From a virus, in the IMG/VR virus record IMGVR_UViG_3300017971_000002, positions 124,001 through 188,000 of that record: DNA of 64,000 nt; one strand, given 5' to 3'. The position numbers and the translations under genes were made by a program. Positions within the stretch are counted from its first letter, which is position 1; every line of letters begins with the position of its first letter. Shown here piece after piece: positions 52,378-59,818 of the stretch. Below the pieces are notes generated by a model. It was given only the letters and a program-made list of their open reading frames with translations, searched no databases and was not told the DNA's origin.

Positions 52378-52772
52378 TATTCGCCTCCAAATACATCGCA
52401 AAAGACAACTGTTTTCTCATCTATCGTATTTACGCCAAGGGGACTATAGGCCTTACGATGTTTGATACATAACAATGAATCTGGTTCGTCTTTAAATTTC
52501 ATCTCGATTGTTCTAACAAATTTGTCATCCGTATCCCTAAGCATTATGGCTGTCTGAGACCTTACGATCTCTACTGGATAATAAACCCTATGTATCTTGT
52601 GATGATTAGATACTATCCCAATGATAGTGCAAAAGGCTATTGTTACAAGACTTAATGCAAAAAAGACATCAGATAATGACTTATTGTTTCGTGTCAAGAA
52701 TGACACTAAAAATAAAAAGGCAGCAATAATAGTAACCCATGCTATGAACCCCGGAACTATAAATGAAAACAT
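52377..52772 (-). CDS. Membrane protein, tandem trio member 1
   Basis: The 131-residue protein has two hydrophobic segments (about 3-25 and 38-55) and a C-domain with DSLLCIKHRKAYSPLGVNTI and VFCDVFGG. The C-domain matches the next two genes, while the N-terminus has diverged. AAAGGAAATTGAA precedes the ATG. A 134-base gap containing inverted repeats lies upstream. Confidence 0.7.
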   Translation of the reverse strand: MFSFIVPGFIAWVTIIAAFLFLVSFLTRNNKSLSDVFFALSLVTIAFCTIIGIVSNHHKIHRVYYPVEIVRSQTAIMLRDTDDKFVRTIEMKFKDEPDSLLCIKHRKAYSPLGVNTIDEKTVVFCDVFGGE

Positions 52773-52804
52773 TTCAATTTCCTTTCATCTAAATGGTTGT
52801 TTTA

Positions 52805-52850
52805 GGGAAGGGATTATTAGTGAGGATGTATTGACGTATAATCTCTTCCC
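52805..52850. repeat. Inverted repeat in a non-coding gap of the array
   Basis: GGGAAGGGATTAT and ATAATCTCTTCCC form a 13-base-pair stem with one mismatch and a 20-base loop. Further right, GGGTCC and GGACCC form a smaller hairpin (about 52877-52897). Neither is followed by a T-run on the minus strand. A leader structure or protein-binding site in front of the membrane trio is possible. Confidence 0.5.
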
Positions 52851-52906
52851 TTGGTTGCCTGGCGGCGTAACCGATGGGTCCGTGGGCATGGGACCCTCAT
52901 ATGTAG

Positions 52907-53128
52907 TTATAATTCTAATAGTTTCTTCAAACCCTCCACAAGGTCTTTATCTTCAATACTAAATATGTGAGTTCCTGACATGAATCCGTTAAATGAGACG
53001 GCATTACATAAAAGTTGTCCAAGTCTAGAGTCTGGATGTTTTTTCCAAACTTGATATAACAGACTAATTATTTCTGGAATTCTATTTGGGTCTCTCATCT
53101 TTTTTAATCCTGGTTTAACTTTCCACAT
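52907..53128 (-). CDS. Small conserved phage/bacterial protein (RDPxRI...RLGQL type)
   Basis: The 73-residue protein has the pattern KMRDPNRIPEIISLLYQVWK, PDSRLGQLLCNAV, IEDKDLVEGLKKLL. I recall small uncharacterised bacterial and phage proteins with this R-x-P-x-R-I ... RLGQL ... [ED]D-x-L layout; no function is known to me. The start could instead be the Met of MRDPNRI. It is not related to the surrounding array family. Confidence 0.65.
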   Translation of the reverse strand: MWKVKPGLKKMRDPNRIPEIISLLYQVWKKHPDSRLGQLLCNAVSFNGFMSGTHIFSIEDKDLVEGLKKLLEL

Positions 53129-53134
53129 CTCTTG

Positions 53135-53329
53135 TTACCATAAGTAAATTCTATTTCGTATATCCCTGTACCAGTCAAGAATAAAATTCATACCACCTGT
53201 CTTCCAGAATATGTAAGTACAGAATAATGTACTTATAGCATTAAGCGTTGATAATGTTGTTAAAAAGATCAGGCAATTTAATAGACCAAGAGACCCCATG
53301 AACAATCCGTAAATTAGTAAAATGGTCAT
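53135..53329 (-). CDS. Small membrane protein
   Basis: The 64-residue protein has two hydrophobic segments (MTILLIYGLFMGSLGLLNCL and about 25-45) and a basic end (DWYRDIRNRIYLW). AAAGGAACTTGA precedes the ATG, which overlaps the upstream stop (ATGA). It is one of several tiny membrane proteins scattered through the array. Confidence 0.6.
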   Translation of the reverse strand: MTILLIYGLFMGSLGLLNCLIFLTTLSTLNAISTLFCTYIFWKTGGMNFILDWYRDIRNRIYLW

Positions 53330-53601
53330 TCAAGTTCCTTTGTCAAATTCTCTGCACCCGCCACATTATTTCTTATTAAAAAAGACCTGAATGTCTTATA
53401 CCTTTTCTCGTTATCAAGAACAAAATTACAAAACACACCATCCGTTGATCTACTTCCAATAAAGTATGGCATCTGATGAAGAAAGAATAATTTGTTAAAC
53501 TTATCAATGTGATCATTTGGTATGAATGTATGTAACTTGCACACAGTCTTGCCTGAATCAACCTGATACGTCCTTATTTCAAGTATCTGGCTCACAAACA
53601 T
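53326..53601 (-). CDS. LFLKG-family member 25
   Basis: The 91-residue protein has the core DKFNKLFFLHQM (about 33-44), then VFCNFVLDNEKRYKTFRSFL as strand and second helix. K-G of the core is replaced by H-Q. The ATG after AGAGGAAAG is preferred over an earlier in-frame start inside the upstream gene. Confidence 0.7.
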   Translation of the reverse strand: MFVSQILEIRTYQVDSGKTVCKLHTFIPNDHIDKFNKLFFLHQMPYFIGSRSTDGVFCNFVLDNEKRYKTFRSFLIRNNVAGAENLTKELE

Positions 53602-54100
53602 TGTCCACTTTCCTCTTACCGTACTTCCATTTCTCAAGTCTTATATTTCCATCTGTTAAATGCCTTAAAACTTTCAAGTGCTTTTTTGACTTTATGGTCA
53701 CAGAGAATCTCTCAAATCCTCCCGCGGTATCAGTTAGTGGTCTATCAAATTCGATACCTGCTATAAAGCACATCTTCTTAAAGTTATCCAAATTTCTTTG
53801 TGTATCATCCCCGTCTATAGTTAGTGCTTTGATTAGTTCATGATCCACCCACTGACTACCAATTTTAACTTTGAATGTACATTCAATCTCATAGAGACCA
53901 TTCACCACCTTGTCAAGTCTCTTTATGTTTCTAAACTCTTTTAACTTTTCCTTACTTGTTATCGCTTGGATGAACATACTAAGGAAGGTCTTTTTCTCTT
54001 TAGGTTTAGTCAATTCATCGAAACGGCTATTCAGCATACTATGTATAGTTTTAAACAGTTTAGCTTGTGCGACGTCTGTTGGATTTATTTGCTTTTTCAT
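53579..54100 (-). CDS. LFLKG-family member 24, N-terminally extended
   Basis: At 173 residues it is the longest member. The first 60 residues are a helical addition (AKLFKTIHSMLNSRFDELTK), followed by a beta region and the core DNFKKMCFIAGIEFDRP (about 109-125), then FSVTIKSKKHLKVLRHLTDG. CGGAGAATAC precedes the ATG. The helical extension is unique among the members here. Confidence 0.75.
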   Translation of the reverse strand: MKKQINPTDVAQAKLFKTIHSMLNSRFDELTKPKEKKTFLSMFIQAITSKEKLKEFRNIKRLDKVVNGLYEIECTFKVKIGSQWVDHELIKALTIDGDDTQRNLDNFKKMCFIAGIEFDRPLTDTAGGFERFSVTIKSKKHLKVLRHLTDGNIRLEKWKYGKRKVDNVCEPDT

Positions 54101-54377
54101 GTATTCTCCGTAGATATCGTTTGAATATTGGTGAACTCATTATCATACCTTCCGTTGTCCCGAGCCAATCCGCAAGACATCTAATTATCCTTTCGTACTT
54201 CTCCTCCGTGTTCACAGTGCATTTTATCTCTACAGAATACGAACCCTTCGGCTTGGTGTGTTTTATACCGGCAACAAATAACAACCGAAGAACCTTATCG
54301 ACTTCTTCCTCGTCAGCGATCTCTATTACCATCTTGAACTTTTCAGGATCAAGTGCCTTCAGTTTCACACTGCCCAT
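54060..54377 (-). CDS. LFLKG-family member 23
   Basis: The 105-residue protein reads VIEIADEEEVDKVLRLLFVA then GIKH (core about 24-37) and SYSVEIKCTVNTEEKYERII. The core runs as L-L-F-V-A-G-I-K. The C-terminus is basic with no PxW motif. The ATG with CGGAGTATT is chosen over a TTG 18 bases upstream. Confidence 0.75.
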   Translation of the reverse strand: MGSVKLKALDPEKFKMVIEIADEEEVDKVLRLLFVAGIKHTKPKGSYSVEIKCTVNTEEKYERIIRCLADWLGTTEGMIMSSPIFKRYLRRIHEKANKSNRRRTS

Positions 54378-54684
54378 AATACTCCGTTGCTTCAAGTTGA
54401 TGTTTTATATGCTTTAGTTCTTTCTTTATATGATTGTTTCTAAGAGTTCCCCATGTCTTTGTGCTAACATACTTCCTTATTAGATATATCAACCTCTGAT
54501 AGTCTTTGAGGGTCTTCAGATACACACGAATTACCTCATTCGTTGATCCCATCTCTATAATCTCAAAATCAATTGCGGAGATTAATAATAGACCAGATAT
54601 CTTTCCTTGAGGCGCCAGAAGTACGACCTCATTAGTGTTCGGCCACACCGAAGAAATACTAACTATGTCTTTTTTCTCTGTCAT
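54349..54684 (-). CDS. LFLKG-family member 22
   Basis: The 111-residue protein has GKISGLLLISAIDF (about 27-40) in place of the core and RVYLKTLKDYQRLIYLIRKY as strand and second helix. K-G of the core is S-A, as in the next upstream member, so these two are probably closest relatives. The C-terminus is a charged helix. Confidence 0.72.
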   Translation of the reverse strand: MTEKKDIVSISSVWPNTNEVVLLAPQGKISGLLLISAIDFEIIEMGSTNEVIRVYLKTLKDYQRLIYLIRKYVSTKTWGTLRNNHIKKELKHIKHQLEATEYYGQCETEGT

Positions 54685-54937
54685 GATTGACCGGAAACAT
54701 AAAATGCTCGTTAAGTACATCAGTAGGGCGAACTACAAATGGAAGTATCCCTTTATTTAGATCAATATTTAGTATGTCCACAAACCTATTCAATTGTTTC
54801 TTTGTGTTTAGTATTACAGTTATCCTATCCTGACTCATGTTATGCTCAATGGCCGACAGTAGAAACAATTTTGAGGCCTTCTCAAAATGTATTCCGTACC
54901 ACAGCGAGACCTGTATAGGATATTTGTTTTCTTCCAT
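54659..54937 (-). CDS. LFLKG-family member 21
   Basis: The 92-residue protein has EKASKLFLLSAIEH (about 19-32) and RITVILNTKKQLNRFVDILN. It has a short N-terminal part of only 18 residues before the core. TTTAGGAAT precedes the ATG. A consensus-like sigma70 promoter ends just before the ribosome site. Confidence 0.75.
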   Translation of the reverse strand: MEENKYPIQVSLWYGIHFEKASKLFLLSAIEHNMSQDRITVILNTKKQLNRFVDILNIDLNKGILPFVVRPTDVLNEHFMFPVNHDREKRHS

Positions 54938-54944
54938 ATTCCTA

Positions 54945-54973
54945 AATATAGAAAAGAACTGATTGTTTGTCAA
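54945..54973 (-). promoter_or_regulatory. Leftward sigma70 promoter TTGACA-N17-TATATT
   Basis: A perfect -35 box (54973 to 54968) and TATATT (54950 to 54945) with the ideal 17-base spacer fill the small gap between two array genes. The start site would fall almost on the ATG, so the message would be leaderless or nearly so for the first gene. Confidence 0.65.
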
Positions 54974-54976
54974 CAA

Positions 54977-55279
54977 TTAAATTTCACCTATTCTTTGAAT
55001 CATTCTATCAATGTCTGATTTCTGAATCTCCCTTGTTACCCTAACTGATGTATATCTTTTACCGTATGCTTTTAGAATGAATTTAACGAAGGCTGCTCGA
55101 TGACTTTTTGGAAATCTCACAAAGAAATATCCTCCGTCATTATTTATTATTTTATATCCTCTTAGAAATAAAAGGTTCTGCACCTTCTCATCCTTAATCA
55201 ACCAGGCACCTTTTCCATCGCCTGAGAATATGAACTTGCCCACACCCGAACCCTTATTCTTTAATAACAATGTAAGCAT
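54977..55279 (-). CDS. LFLKG-family member 20
   Basis: The 100-residue protein is a clear member: DEKVQNLLFLRGYKI (about 30-44), GGYFFVRFPKSHRAAFVKFI then LKAYGKRY, and a terminal helix SDIDRMIQRIGEI. It shares a tight junction with the unrelated 341-residue gene upstream. No good ribosome site is visible, which suggests translational coupling. Confidence 0.8.
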   Translation of the reverse strand: MLTLLLKNKGSGVGKFIFSGDGKGAWLIKDEKVQNLLFLRGYKIINNDGGYFFVRFPKSHRAAFVKFILKAYGKRYTSVRVTREIQKSDIDRMIQRIGEI

Positions 55280-55281
55280 GT

Positions 55282-56307
55282 CTAGATCACATATTTACTA
55301 TAATGTTTATCAATTTCCTGGGCGTTGTGAGGGAAACGTCTTTTCATCTCATCGAACACTGTTCTAGGAATCGCCACATCCTCGTCCTTTGAGAAAGGTA
55401 TGATACGAAAATACATATTCCATAATCTAATCTCTGATGACTTTCTTGTTACACCTTTATAGTCTTTATATGACTCCCTATCTTTAAGAATAGCATTCTC
55501 CAGAAACCTTTTAAAGACTCCCTCACGAATGTCCTTTGGATTTGGTTTTATTTTACCTTTTTTACATTCTATAAATGAACTACTTGATTTTAGAACCATT
55601 TCCTCTATGTTATCGGACGTAGGACTCTTCAGATTTCTTAATCTTGTAACATCAGAGTTGGATCTCCATTTGTCAAGAAACACCTTGGCAGATTTACTAT
55701 TGACAACTCCCTTTAGATTGAAGCCGCCATCTCTTCCTGAGCTTGGTGTATACATCATATTTCTATCCCAAATTCTCTCGACTTTTGCACGGAGGATCTT
55801 CCAGTTTCCTAGATACAATTCCTCCTTTCCAGATCGCATGACATATGTATTTCCTGGTGACATCTGAGTGAATGGGATAAACTTGGCAACTGAACGTTTG
55901 GAGTCTAACAATGCCTTTTCATACATCGTTCCATGATCGGGTATTAGTCCTATACTATGATCCATGCAGAAAACAAGATCGCCCATAACAATTCCACCTT
56001 TATGTATACCATTGGTTTGCATAATCTCAAGTAGATGTCTATCACGAAGATCCATGATGTACTTATCATTTACCAATACCTTAAACACAGTATTAGATTT
56101 TCTATGATTATAGTCAATAACTTTCACATTATTGGTGACGCCATGTATATCCACAATGGGTCCTGGTTTATTTGATCGATATTGAGTAGCCCACCATTTG
56201 GCACTCTTTAATGCCTTTGTGTTGCCCTTCTCAATAGGATACGCATGCATGGTACCATCCTTCTCTGGTTTTCTGCACACCATTGTAATATTCTGAATAA
56301 GTTTCAT
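55282..56307 (-). CDS. Unknown 341-residue protein embedded in the array
   Basis: This protein does not have the array motif and is not recognised. The N-half is beta-rich with VNDKYIMDLRDRHLLEIMQT and IHKGGIVMGDLVFCMDHSIG, perhaps an OB or SH3-like domain. The C-half is helical and Arg/Lys-rich (KWRSNSDVTRLRNLKSPTSD). AAAGGAAAGAAATC precedes the ATG. It overlaps an LFLKG member upstream by 4 bases and is 2 bases from the next, so it belongs to the same operon. Confidence 0.7.
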   Translation of the reverse strand: MKLIQNITMVCRKPEKDGTMHAYPIEKGNTKALKSAKWWATQYRSNKPGPIVDIHGVTNNVKVIDYNHRKSNTVFKVLVNDKYIMDLRDRHLLEIMQTNGIHKGGIVMGDLVFCMDHSIGLIPDHGTMYEKALLDSKRSVAKFIPFTQMSPGNTYVMRSGKEELYLGNWKILRAKVERIWDRNMMYTPSSGRDGGFNLKGVVNSKSAKVFLDKWRSNSDVTRLRNLKSPTSDNIEEMVLKSSSSFIECKKGKIKPNPKDIREGVFKRFLENAILKDRESYKDYKGVTRKSSEIRLWNMYFRIIPFSKDEDVAIPRTVFDEMKRRFPHNAQEIDKHYSKYVI

Positions 56308-56633
56308 GATTTCTTTCCTTTCTTTTTGTTTAATTCTTTAAATGCTTCGGCGAACATCTGATGATCATAGGTTATTTCAACCACGGGATCTCCTACTAAT
56401 TTGACCATACTCGCAATTAGATCAAAATCTTTCTTGGTCTTACATCTCACAAGACCTCTATCGGTACTAAACAAACCGGGTGCGTTTTCTACATTCACTC
56501 CCTTTAGAAATAAGAGTTTTTTTAATTTATCTCCAGATACATATATTGGTAGATGATCCTTTTTAAATTCAAATGACTTTTCCTCAGAAATACCATCATG
56601 CGAATGTATTGTTACGAATACTCTATCTACCAT
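56304..56633 (-). CDS. LFLKG-family member 19
   Basis: The 109-residue protein has the textbook core GDKLKKLLFLKGVNV (about 34-48), then GLVRCKTKKDFDLIASMVKL and VVEITYDHQMFAEAF. The N-terminal 30 residues form strands. The end is Lys-rich (KELNKKKGKKS). Confidence 0.8.
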   Translation of the reverse strand: MVDRVFVTIHSHDGISEEKSFEFKKDHLPIYVSGDKLKKLLFLKGVNVENAPGLFSTDRGLVRCKTKKDFDLIASMVKLVGDPVVEITYDHQMFAEAFKELNKKKGKKS

Positions 56634-56986
56634 GTTATCTCTCTTATAAGTGCCTGTCTAATTTTTGATAAATCCTTTGGAGTATTCTTGTATACCAAAT
56701 TCCATATGTATAGAAACTGATTGATCTCCATGGGGGTTTTGGCCACTATGAAATAACCTCCCTCTTTGTTTTGATATAGTTCTTGTTTCTTTCTTAGAAA
56801 TAGTAGATCAACTAATTTCGGATGGGTGATTTTTATTCTTGCTCCAATCCGTCTTTTTTCTATTTCTATCGCTTCATTGTCATTTAAAAAATAATAAGGC
56901 TTAGTCATTATTTCACCATATAGATTTATTTTTATCGAGAGAGTGCCTCGTTTTGGTCTATGTTTTTTTAGGAAAGATTTTATCAA
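56627..56986 (-). CDS. LFLKG-family member 18
   Basis: The product has up to 119 residues. Its core is HPKLVDLLFLRKKQELYQ, then GGYFIVAKTPMEINQFLYIW and VYKNTPKDLSKIRQALI. The start is either a TTG after CGGAGAAC (used here) or an ATG 78 bases downstream with a poor ribosome site. With the TTG, the N-terminus is basic and overlaps the neighbour by 29 bases. Confidence 0.72.
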   Translation of the reverse strand: MIKSFLKKHRPKRGTLSIKINLYGEIMTKPYYFLNDNEAIEIEKRRIGARIKITHPKLVDLLFLRKKQELYQNKEGGYFIVAKTPMEINQFLYIWNLVYKNTPKDLSKIRQALIREITW

Positions 56987-57263
56987 CTGCGTTCTCCGGT
57001 CTAAATCTTATCTGTCTAAGGTTGGGTGTCGATGCGGCCAATACATCACACGCCTTCTTTAACTGACTTCTGGATTGTATGTATATTCTATCGATCTTAA
57101 CATCAAACCCAGCAAGTAATAGATGGTCCTGTGTTCGTCTACCTAAGTATGGCGGCAGTTTGAAGATCAGACCAAGTTCTGGAGTCCATGCTGTCTCTAT
57201 CTGATGATTGGAATATCCTAATATTCCACGTTCATATACAAATATAAATTCAATTCTTTTCAT
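56958..57263 (-). CDS. LFLKG-family member 17
   Basis: The protein has about 101 residues. The core is divergent, RRTQDHLLLAGFDVK (about 42-56), with a very short connector to RIYIQSRSQLKKACDVLAAS. The N-terminus alternates strands (FIFVYERGILGYSNH). Starts at 57269 or a TTG at 57290 are also possible, because no clear ribosome site was found. Confidence 0.7.
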   Translation of the reverse strand: MKRIEFIFVYERGILGYSNHQIETAWTPELGLIFKLPPYLGRRTQDHLLLAGFDVKIDRIYIQSRSQLKKACDVLAASTPNLRQIRFRPENAVDKIFPKKT

Positions 57264-57570
57264 AGACATCAAAATCAAATTTCTGACCAAGATACATAGA
57301 CCCTGTGTATATGATCGGTCTACCCTTGAACGCCAACATCAAGGCCTCACGAAAGTCCTTGATCTGATCCTCTGTTATGTATACATTTGTCAAAAACTTT
57401 CCCCTATCTTCAAACGTTTTTATTCCTTTAAGAAATACCAATCTCTTTAGTGTATCATCACTAAATTCTAGATTTATCCAAGGTCCATAATCCGTGACCC
57501 TTACATCTGTTAAATATACACCCTCAAGTGTCCAATCATCATCCTTGAGATTCATTCCAATCTCAAACAT
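57250..57570 (-). CDS. LFLKG-family member 16
   Basis: The 106-residue product has DDTLKRLVFLKGIKTFED (about 38-55), FLTNVYITEDQIKDFREALM and a LAFKGRPIIYTGS end. The ATG with CGAAAGGAAGAGGA is preferred; an ATGATG at 57597/57594 that overlaps the previous stop would add nine residues. Confidence 0.78.
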   Translation of the reverse strand: MFEIGMNLKDDDWTLEGVYLTDVRVTDYGPWINLEFSDDTLKRLVFLKGIKTFEDRGKFLTNVYITEDQIKDFREALMLAFKGRPIIYTGSMYLGQKFDFDVYEKN

Positions 57571-57593
57571 TCCTCTTCCTTTCGCTGGTAACA

Positions 57594-58007
57594 TCATTTA
57601 GTCGGACAAGAATATGTTATCTGAAATCTTTGTGTTCCTCTATAGATCATACATATGACCTCAACAAATTTATCAAAATCTTCCGATGTATGTATATGGA
57701 CTAGATAATGGCCGGGATATTTGCTTGGTAGAGCAATGCCACGAAGGAAAGCGATTCTATAAAACGCCGAGTCTTTATTGAATCCAAAGTATATTAATCC
57801 GCCCGCTCCTGCTTTATCTAAGGGATATACATCGGTTCTAGGAAAATATTCATCTCCATATCTATAATGATCTTTTCCATTAAAACTAGAACTGGTATGT
57901 ACATACTCGACCTTAAGTCTGCCGCTAATAAGAGGTATATCAGAACCTTTTAACACTCGAAAAATAGCCACTTCATCGTCTCCTGTACAATATTTGTCTG
58001 TTAGCAT
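57594..58007 (-). CDS. LFLKG-family member 15, long N-terminus
   Basis: The 137-residue protein has a long N-terminal region containing an aromatic and glycine-rich stretch (YRYGDEYFPRTD, DKAGAGGLIYFGF), then the core DSAFYRIAFLRGIALP (about 79-94) and HYLVHIHTSEDFDKFVEVIC, then MIYRGTQRF. An internal sigma70-type promoter lies 57 bases upstream, within the preceding gene. Confidence 0.78.
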   Translation of the reverse strand: MLTDKYCTGDDEVAIFRVLKGSDIPLISGRLKVEYVHTSSSFNGKDHYRYGDEYFPRTDVYPLDKAGAGGLIYFGFNKDSAFYRIAFLRGIALPSKYPGHYLVHIHTSEDFDKFVEVICMIYRGTQRFQITYSCPTK

Positions 58008-58317
58008 AATCTATCAATCTTATAGATTTACTTTCCTTGTAAATTAAGAAGATACACTTTAAAAATATATTCAATTGTTCCCATGTTGTCAAGTAGAATT
58101 TGTAATGACCATGTCCATACTTATCATGTTTCTCGTATTTGATCTTACCTGGCGATAAAAACAATAACCTTGCAAGGGAGTCTCCCCACTTTCCACCAAT
58201 TATGATCTCCTTAGAACCCTGGGCAGAATCTTTACATTCAAGATACGATGATGCATCATGTTCGTATCCTATACCCATCTGCGTCAACCCTAGCCAGGGC
58301 ATCTTACCTATTTTCAT
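57973..58317 (-). CDS. LFLKG-family member 14
   Basis: The 114-residue protein has GDSLARLLFLSPGKIKYEK (core about 45-57; K-G is S-P-G), then HYKFYLTTWEQLNIFLKCIF and LIYKESKSIRLI. The codons of its second helix also spell a promoter for the following gene. It overlaps both neighbours. Confidence 0.78.
   Translation of the reverse strand: MKIGKMPWLGLTQMGIGYEHDASSYLECKDSAQGSKEIIIGGKWGDSLARLLFLSPGKIKYEKHDKYGHGHYKFYLTTWEQLNIFLKCIFLIYKESKSIRLIDYANRQILYRRR
58064..58092 (-). promoter_or_regulatory. Leftward sigma70 promoter TTGACA-N17-TATATT inside a gene
   Basis: TTGACA (58092 to 58087) and TATATT (58069 to 58064) have a 17-base spacer. It lies within the coding region of member 14 and would give a leader of about 50 bases for member 15. 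It has the same boxes and spacing as the promoter at 54945. Confidence 0.6.
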
Positions 58318-58741
58318 TCGTTAGTTTCTCGAACTTGTTTATTAACCATGATTCAGAATCTTCATCAATATAAATTATCATGTCCTTGTATTTATGAAAT
58401 ATCACTTTTATAAGTTCATAAATCTTTTCCTTTGTATGTATCTGCTTAGTCTTGAATAGATTATTGTCTGTCCAGGTAGTCGCCGTTTGCGCGACCGATG
58501 TTGAAACGAAAAAAGGTCGGGGTCCACGTTCCAGCACATCATAGTTCACGTTCTTTAGAAACACCAACTTACCAAGTTCCGCACACTCAAAATACATCAG
58601 ATATTTATTATGAATATTTCGAGAGAATATGATCTTCTCATAATGTACCGCCTCAATTAGACCCTCAATTCGATTATGTATAACGAATCCGCCGATGTAT
58701 GTTCCCTCAATCGTACCAATTAATTCGTCCTTCATAAACAT
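58304..58741 (-). CDS. LFLKG-family member 13, with insertion and W-motif end
   Basis: The 145-residue protein has the core CAELGKLVFLKNVNYDV (about 53-69), an insertion of about 25 residues (VAQTATTWTDNNLFKTK), then the second helix TKEKIYELIKVIFHKYK. It ends with ESWLINKF, a form of the C-terminal tryptophan motif seen in several members further right. Confidence 0.78.
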   Translation of the reverse strand: MFMKDELIGTIEGTYIGGFVIHNRIEGLIEAVHYEKIIFSRNIHNKYLMYFECAELGKLVFLKNVNYDVLERGPRPFFVSTSVAQTATTWTDNNLFKTKQIHTKEKIYELIKVIFHKYKDMIIYIDEDSESWLINKFEKLTNENR

Positions 58742-59103
58742 TGCTGTACCTTTTTTATTTCTCTATAAAATGTGTTCACAAACTTAGTTCCCCAATCGGG
58801 AATGTTAGTTGATCTACTTATGTTTGCTTTAATATTTCTCCACAGAAAGACAACCTCTTTAATAAGTTGATGTACTTTAGGATTACTTAGACCCTCCACT
58901 ACCCAAGCATTAGTATCTTGATCAAATTGAATGTTATAACCTTTTAGTAACAATACACGACTAAGACCTTCTATATTAAACCAGACACTATATCTATCGT
59001 TGCAGATTCTAAATATATCAATAAATTCAGTACGATTTAGATGAAAATGTATTATATTTCCATCGTTAAGCATTTCTTGCAATAGTTGATAATTTCCTAT
59101 CAT
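58732..59103 (-). CDS. LFLKG-family member 12
   Basis: The 123-residue product has NIEGLSRVLLLKGYNIQF (about 43-60), AWVVEGLSNPKVHQLIKEVV and the end motif NIPDWGTKFVNTF. AAAGGACATTATTAC precedes the ATG, which overlaps the previous stop as ATGA; a GTG 21 bases upstream is less likely. Confidence 0.8.
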   Translation of the reverse strand: MIGNYQLLQEMLNDGNIIHFHLNRTEFIDIFRICNDRYSVWFNIEGLSRVLLLKGYNIQFDQDTNAWVVEGLSNPKVHQLIKEVVFLWRNIKANISRSTNIPDWGTKFVNTFYREIKKVQQCL

Positions 59104-59465
59104 GTAATAATGTCCTTTATCCACTCAGGTGTGTCGGAACAGACGGCTATCTTTTTTGTCCTGAGAACGAACCCCAACATTCCTAATATCTTCTTCAGCT
59201 CATGCTTTCTCAATCGTCCCATGTACCACCACAAGTCGTCCCCAACATATTTTGTGGTCTCGCACAACCTCATCCTGGGTCGAAGACCCTTAAGGAGCAG
59301 AATTCCCGATAGACCAGCCATCTCGGGCGTGAACCATAGATCATAGTAACCACCCAGTCGCCTAAACACTGTCGCAACGTGTCCTCCAATTATTCCCTTG
59401 TCATGGAGGGACACTTCCCAGATATCCTTAGATTCCAACGACCCCATCGTGTCCGTCATCCGCAT
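59100..59465 (-). CDS. LFLKG-family member 11
   Basis: The 121-residue protein has PEMAGLSGILLLKGLRPR (about 47-64), an aromatic connector (DDLWWYMGRL), the helix KHELKKILGMLGFVLRTK and the end motif SDTPEWIKDIIT. Its region has visibly higher GC content than neighbouring members. Confidence 0.8.
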   Translation of the reverse strand: MRMTDTMGSLESKDIWEVSLHDKGIIGGHVATVFRRLGGYYDLWFTPEMAGLSGILLLKGLRPRMRLCETTKYVGDDLWWYMGRLRKHELKKILGMLGFVLRTKKIAVCSDTPEWIKDIIT

Positions 59466-59818
59466 TTTACCAGCTCCACAAACCAGGGCGGAACGCCCTC
59501 AACAAAATGTATATCATCGCAGTGCTTTCTTACAAACTCAGCAACTGTGCAAAGACCAATGAATGAAATCACGAACTGAGGGAGTTTGTTAGTTCGTTTT
59601 CTCTCTTTAAAACCGCCAAGTAAAACCAGCTTACCTATCTTCTCGGAGTTTACTGTCATTATAAAGTCTCCTGCATTAATGTCTCTAAATGCTACATAAC
59701 TGATCTTTTCATTCTCTTGAAAGAACACTGCCCAACATGCGTCCCTGAGAGGATCCATTCTTAGAAACATATAGTCAGCGATTATTCGATCACTGTTTAT
59801 TTCATTAGGGTTAATCAT
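59456..59818 (-). CDS. LFLKG-family member 10
   Basis: The 120-residue protein has NSEKIGKLVLLGGFKERK (about 57-74), FVISFIGLCTVAEFVRKHCD and the end motif GVPPWFVELVKCG. The core K-G is G-G. It overlaps its neighbours by 4 and 10 bases. Confidence 0.8.
   Translation of the reverse strand: MINPNEINSDRIIADYMFLRMDPLRDACWAVFFQENEKISYVAFRDINAGDFIMTVNSEKIGKLVLLGGFKERKRTNKLPQFVISFIGLCTVAEFVRKHCDDIHFVEGVPPWFVELVKCG

Noticed and set aside
55529-55867. Plus-strand open frame of 112 codons within the array
   Set aside because: It is the antisense shadow of the 341-residue leftward gene, with no ribosome site and Leu/Ser/Phe-rich shadow composition.
53915-57396. Further leftward TTGACA boxes near 53917, 55675 and 57391
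   Set aside because: They lie within genes and lack a TATAAT-like box at a 16-18 base spacing.
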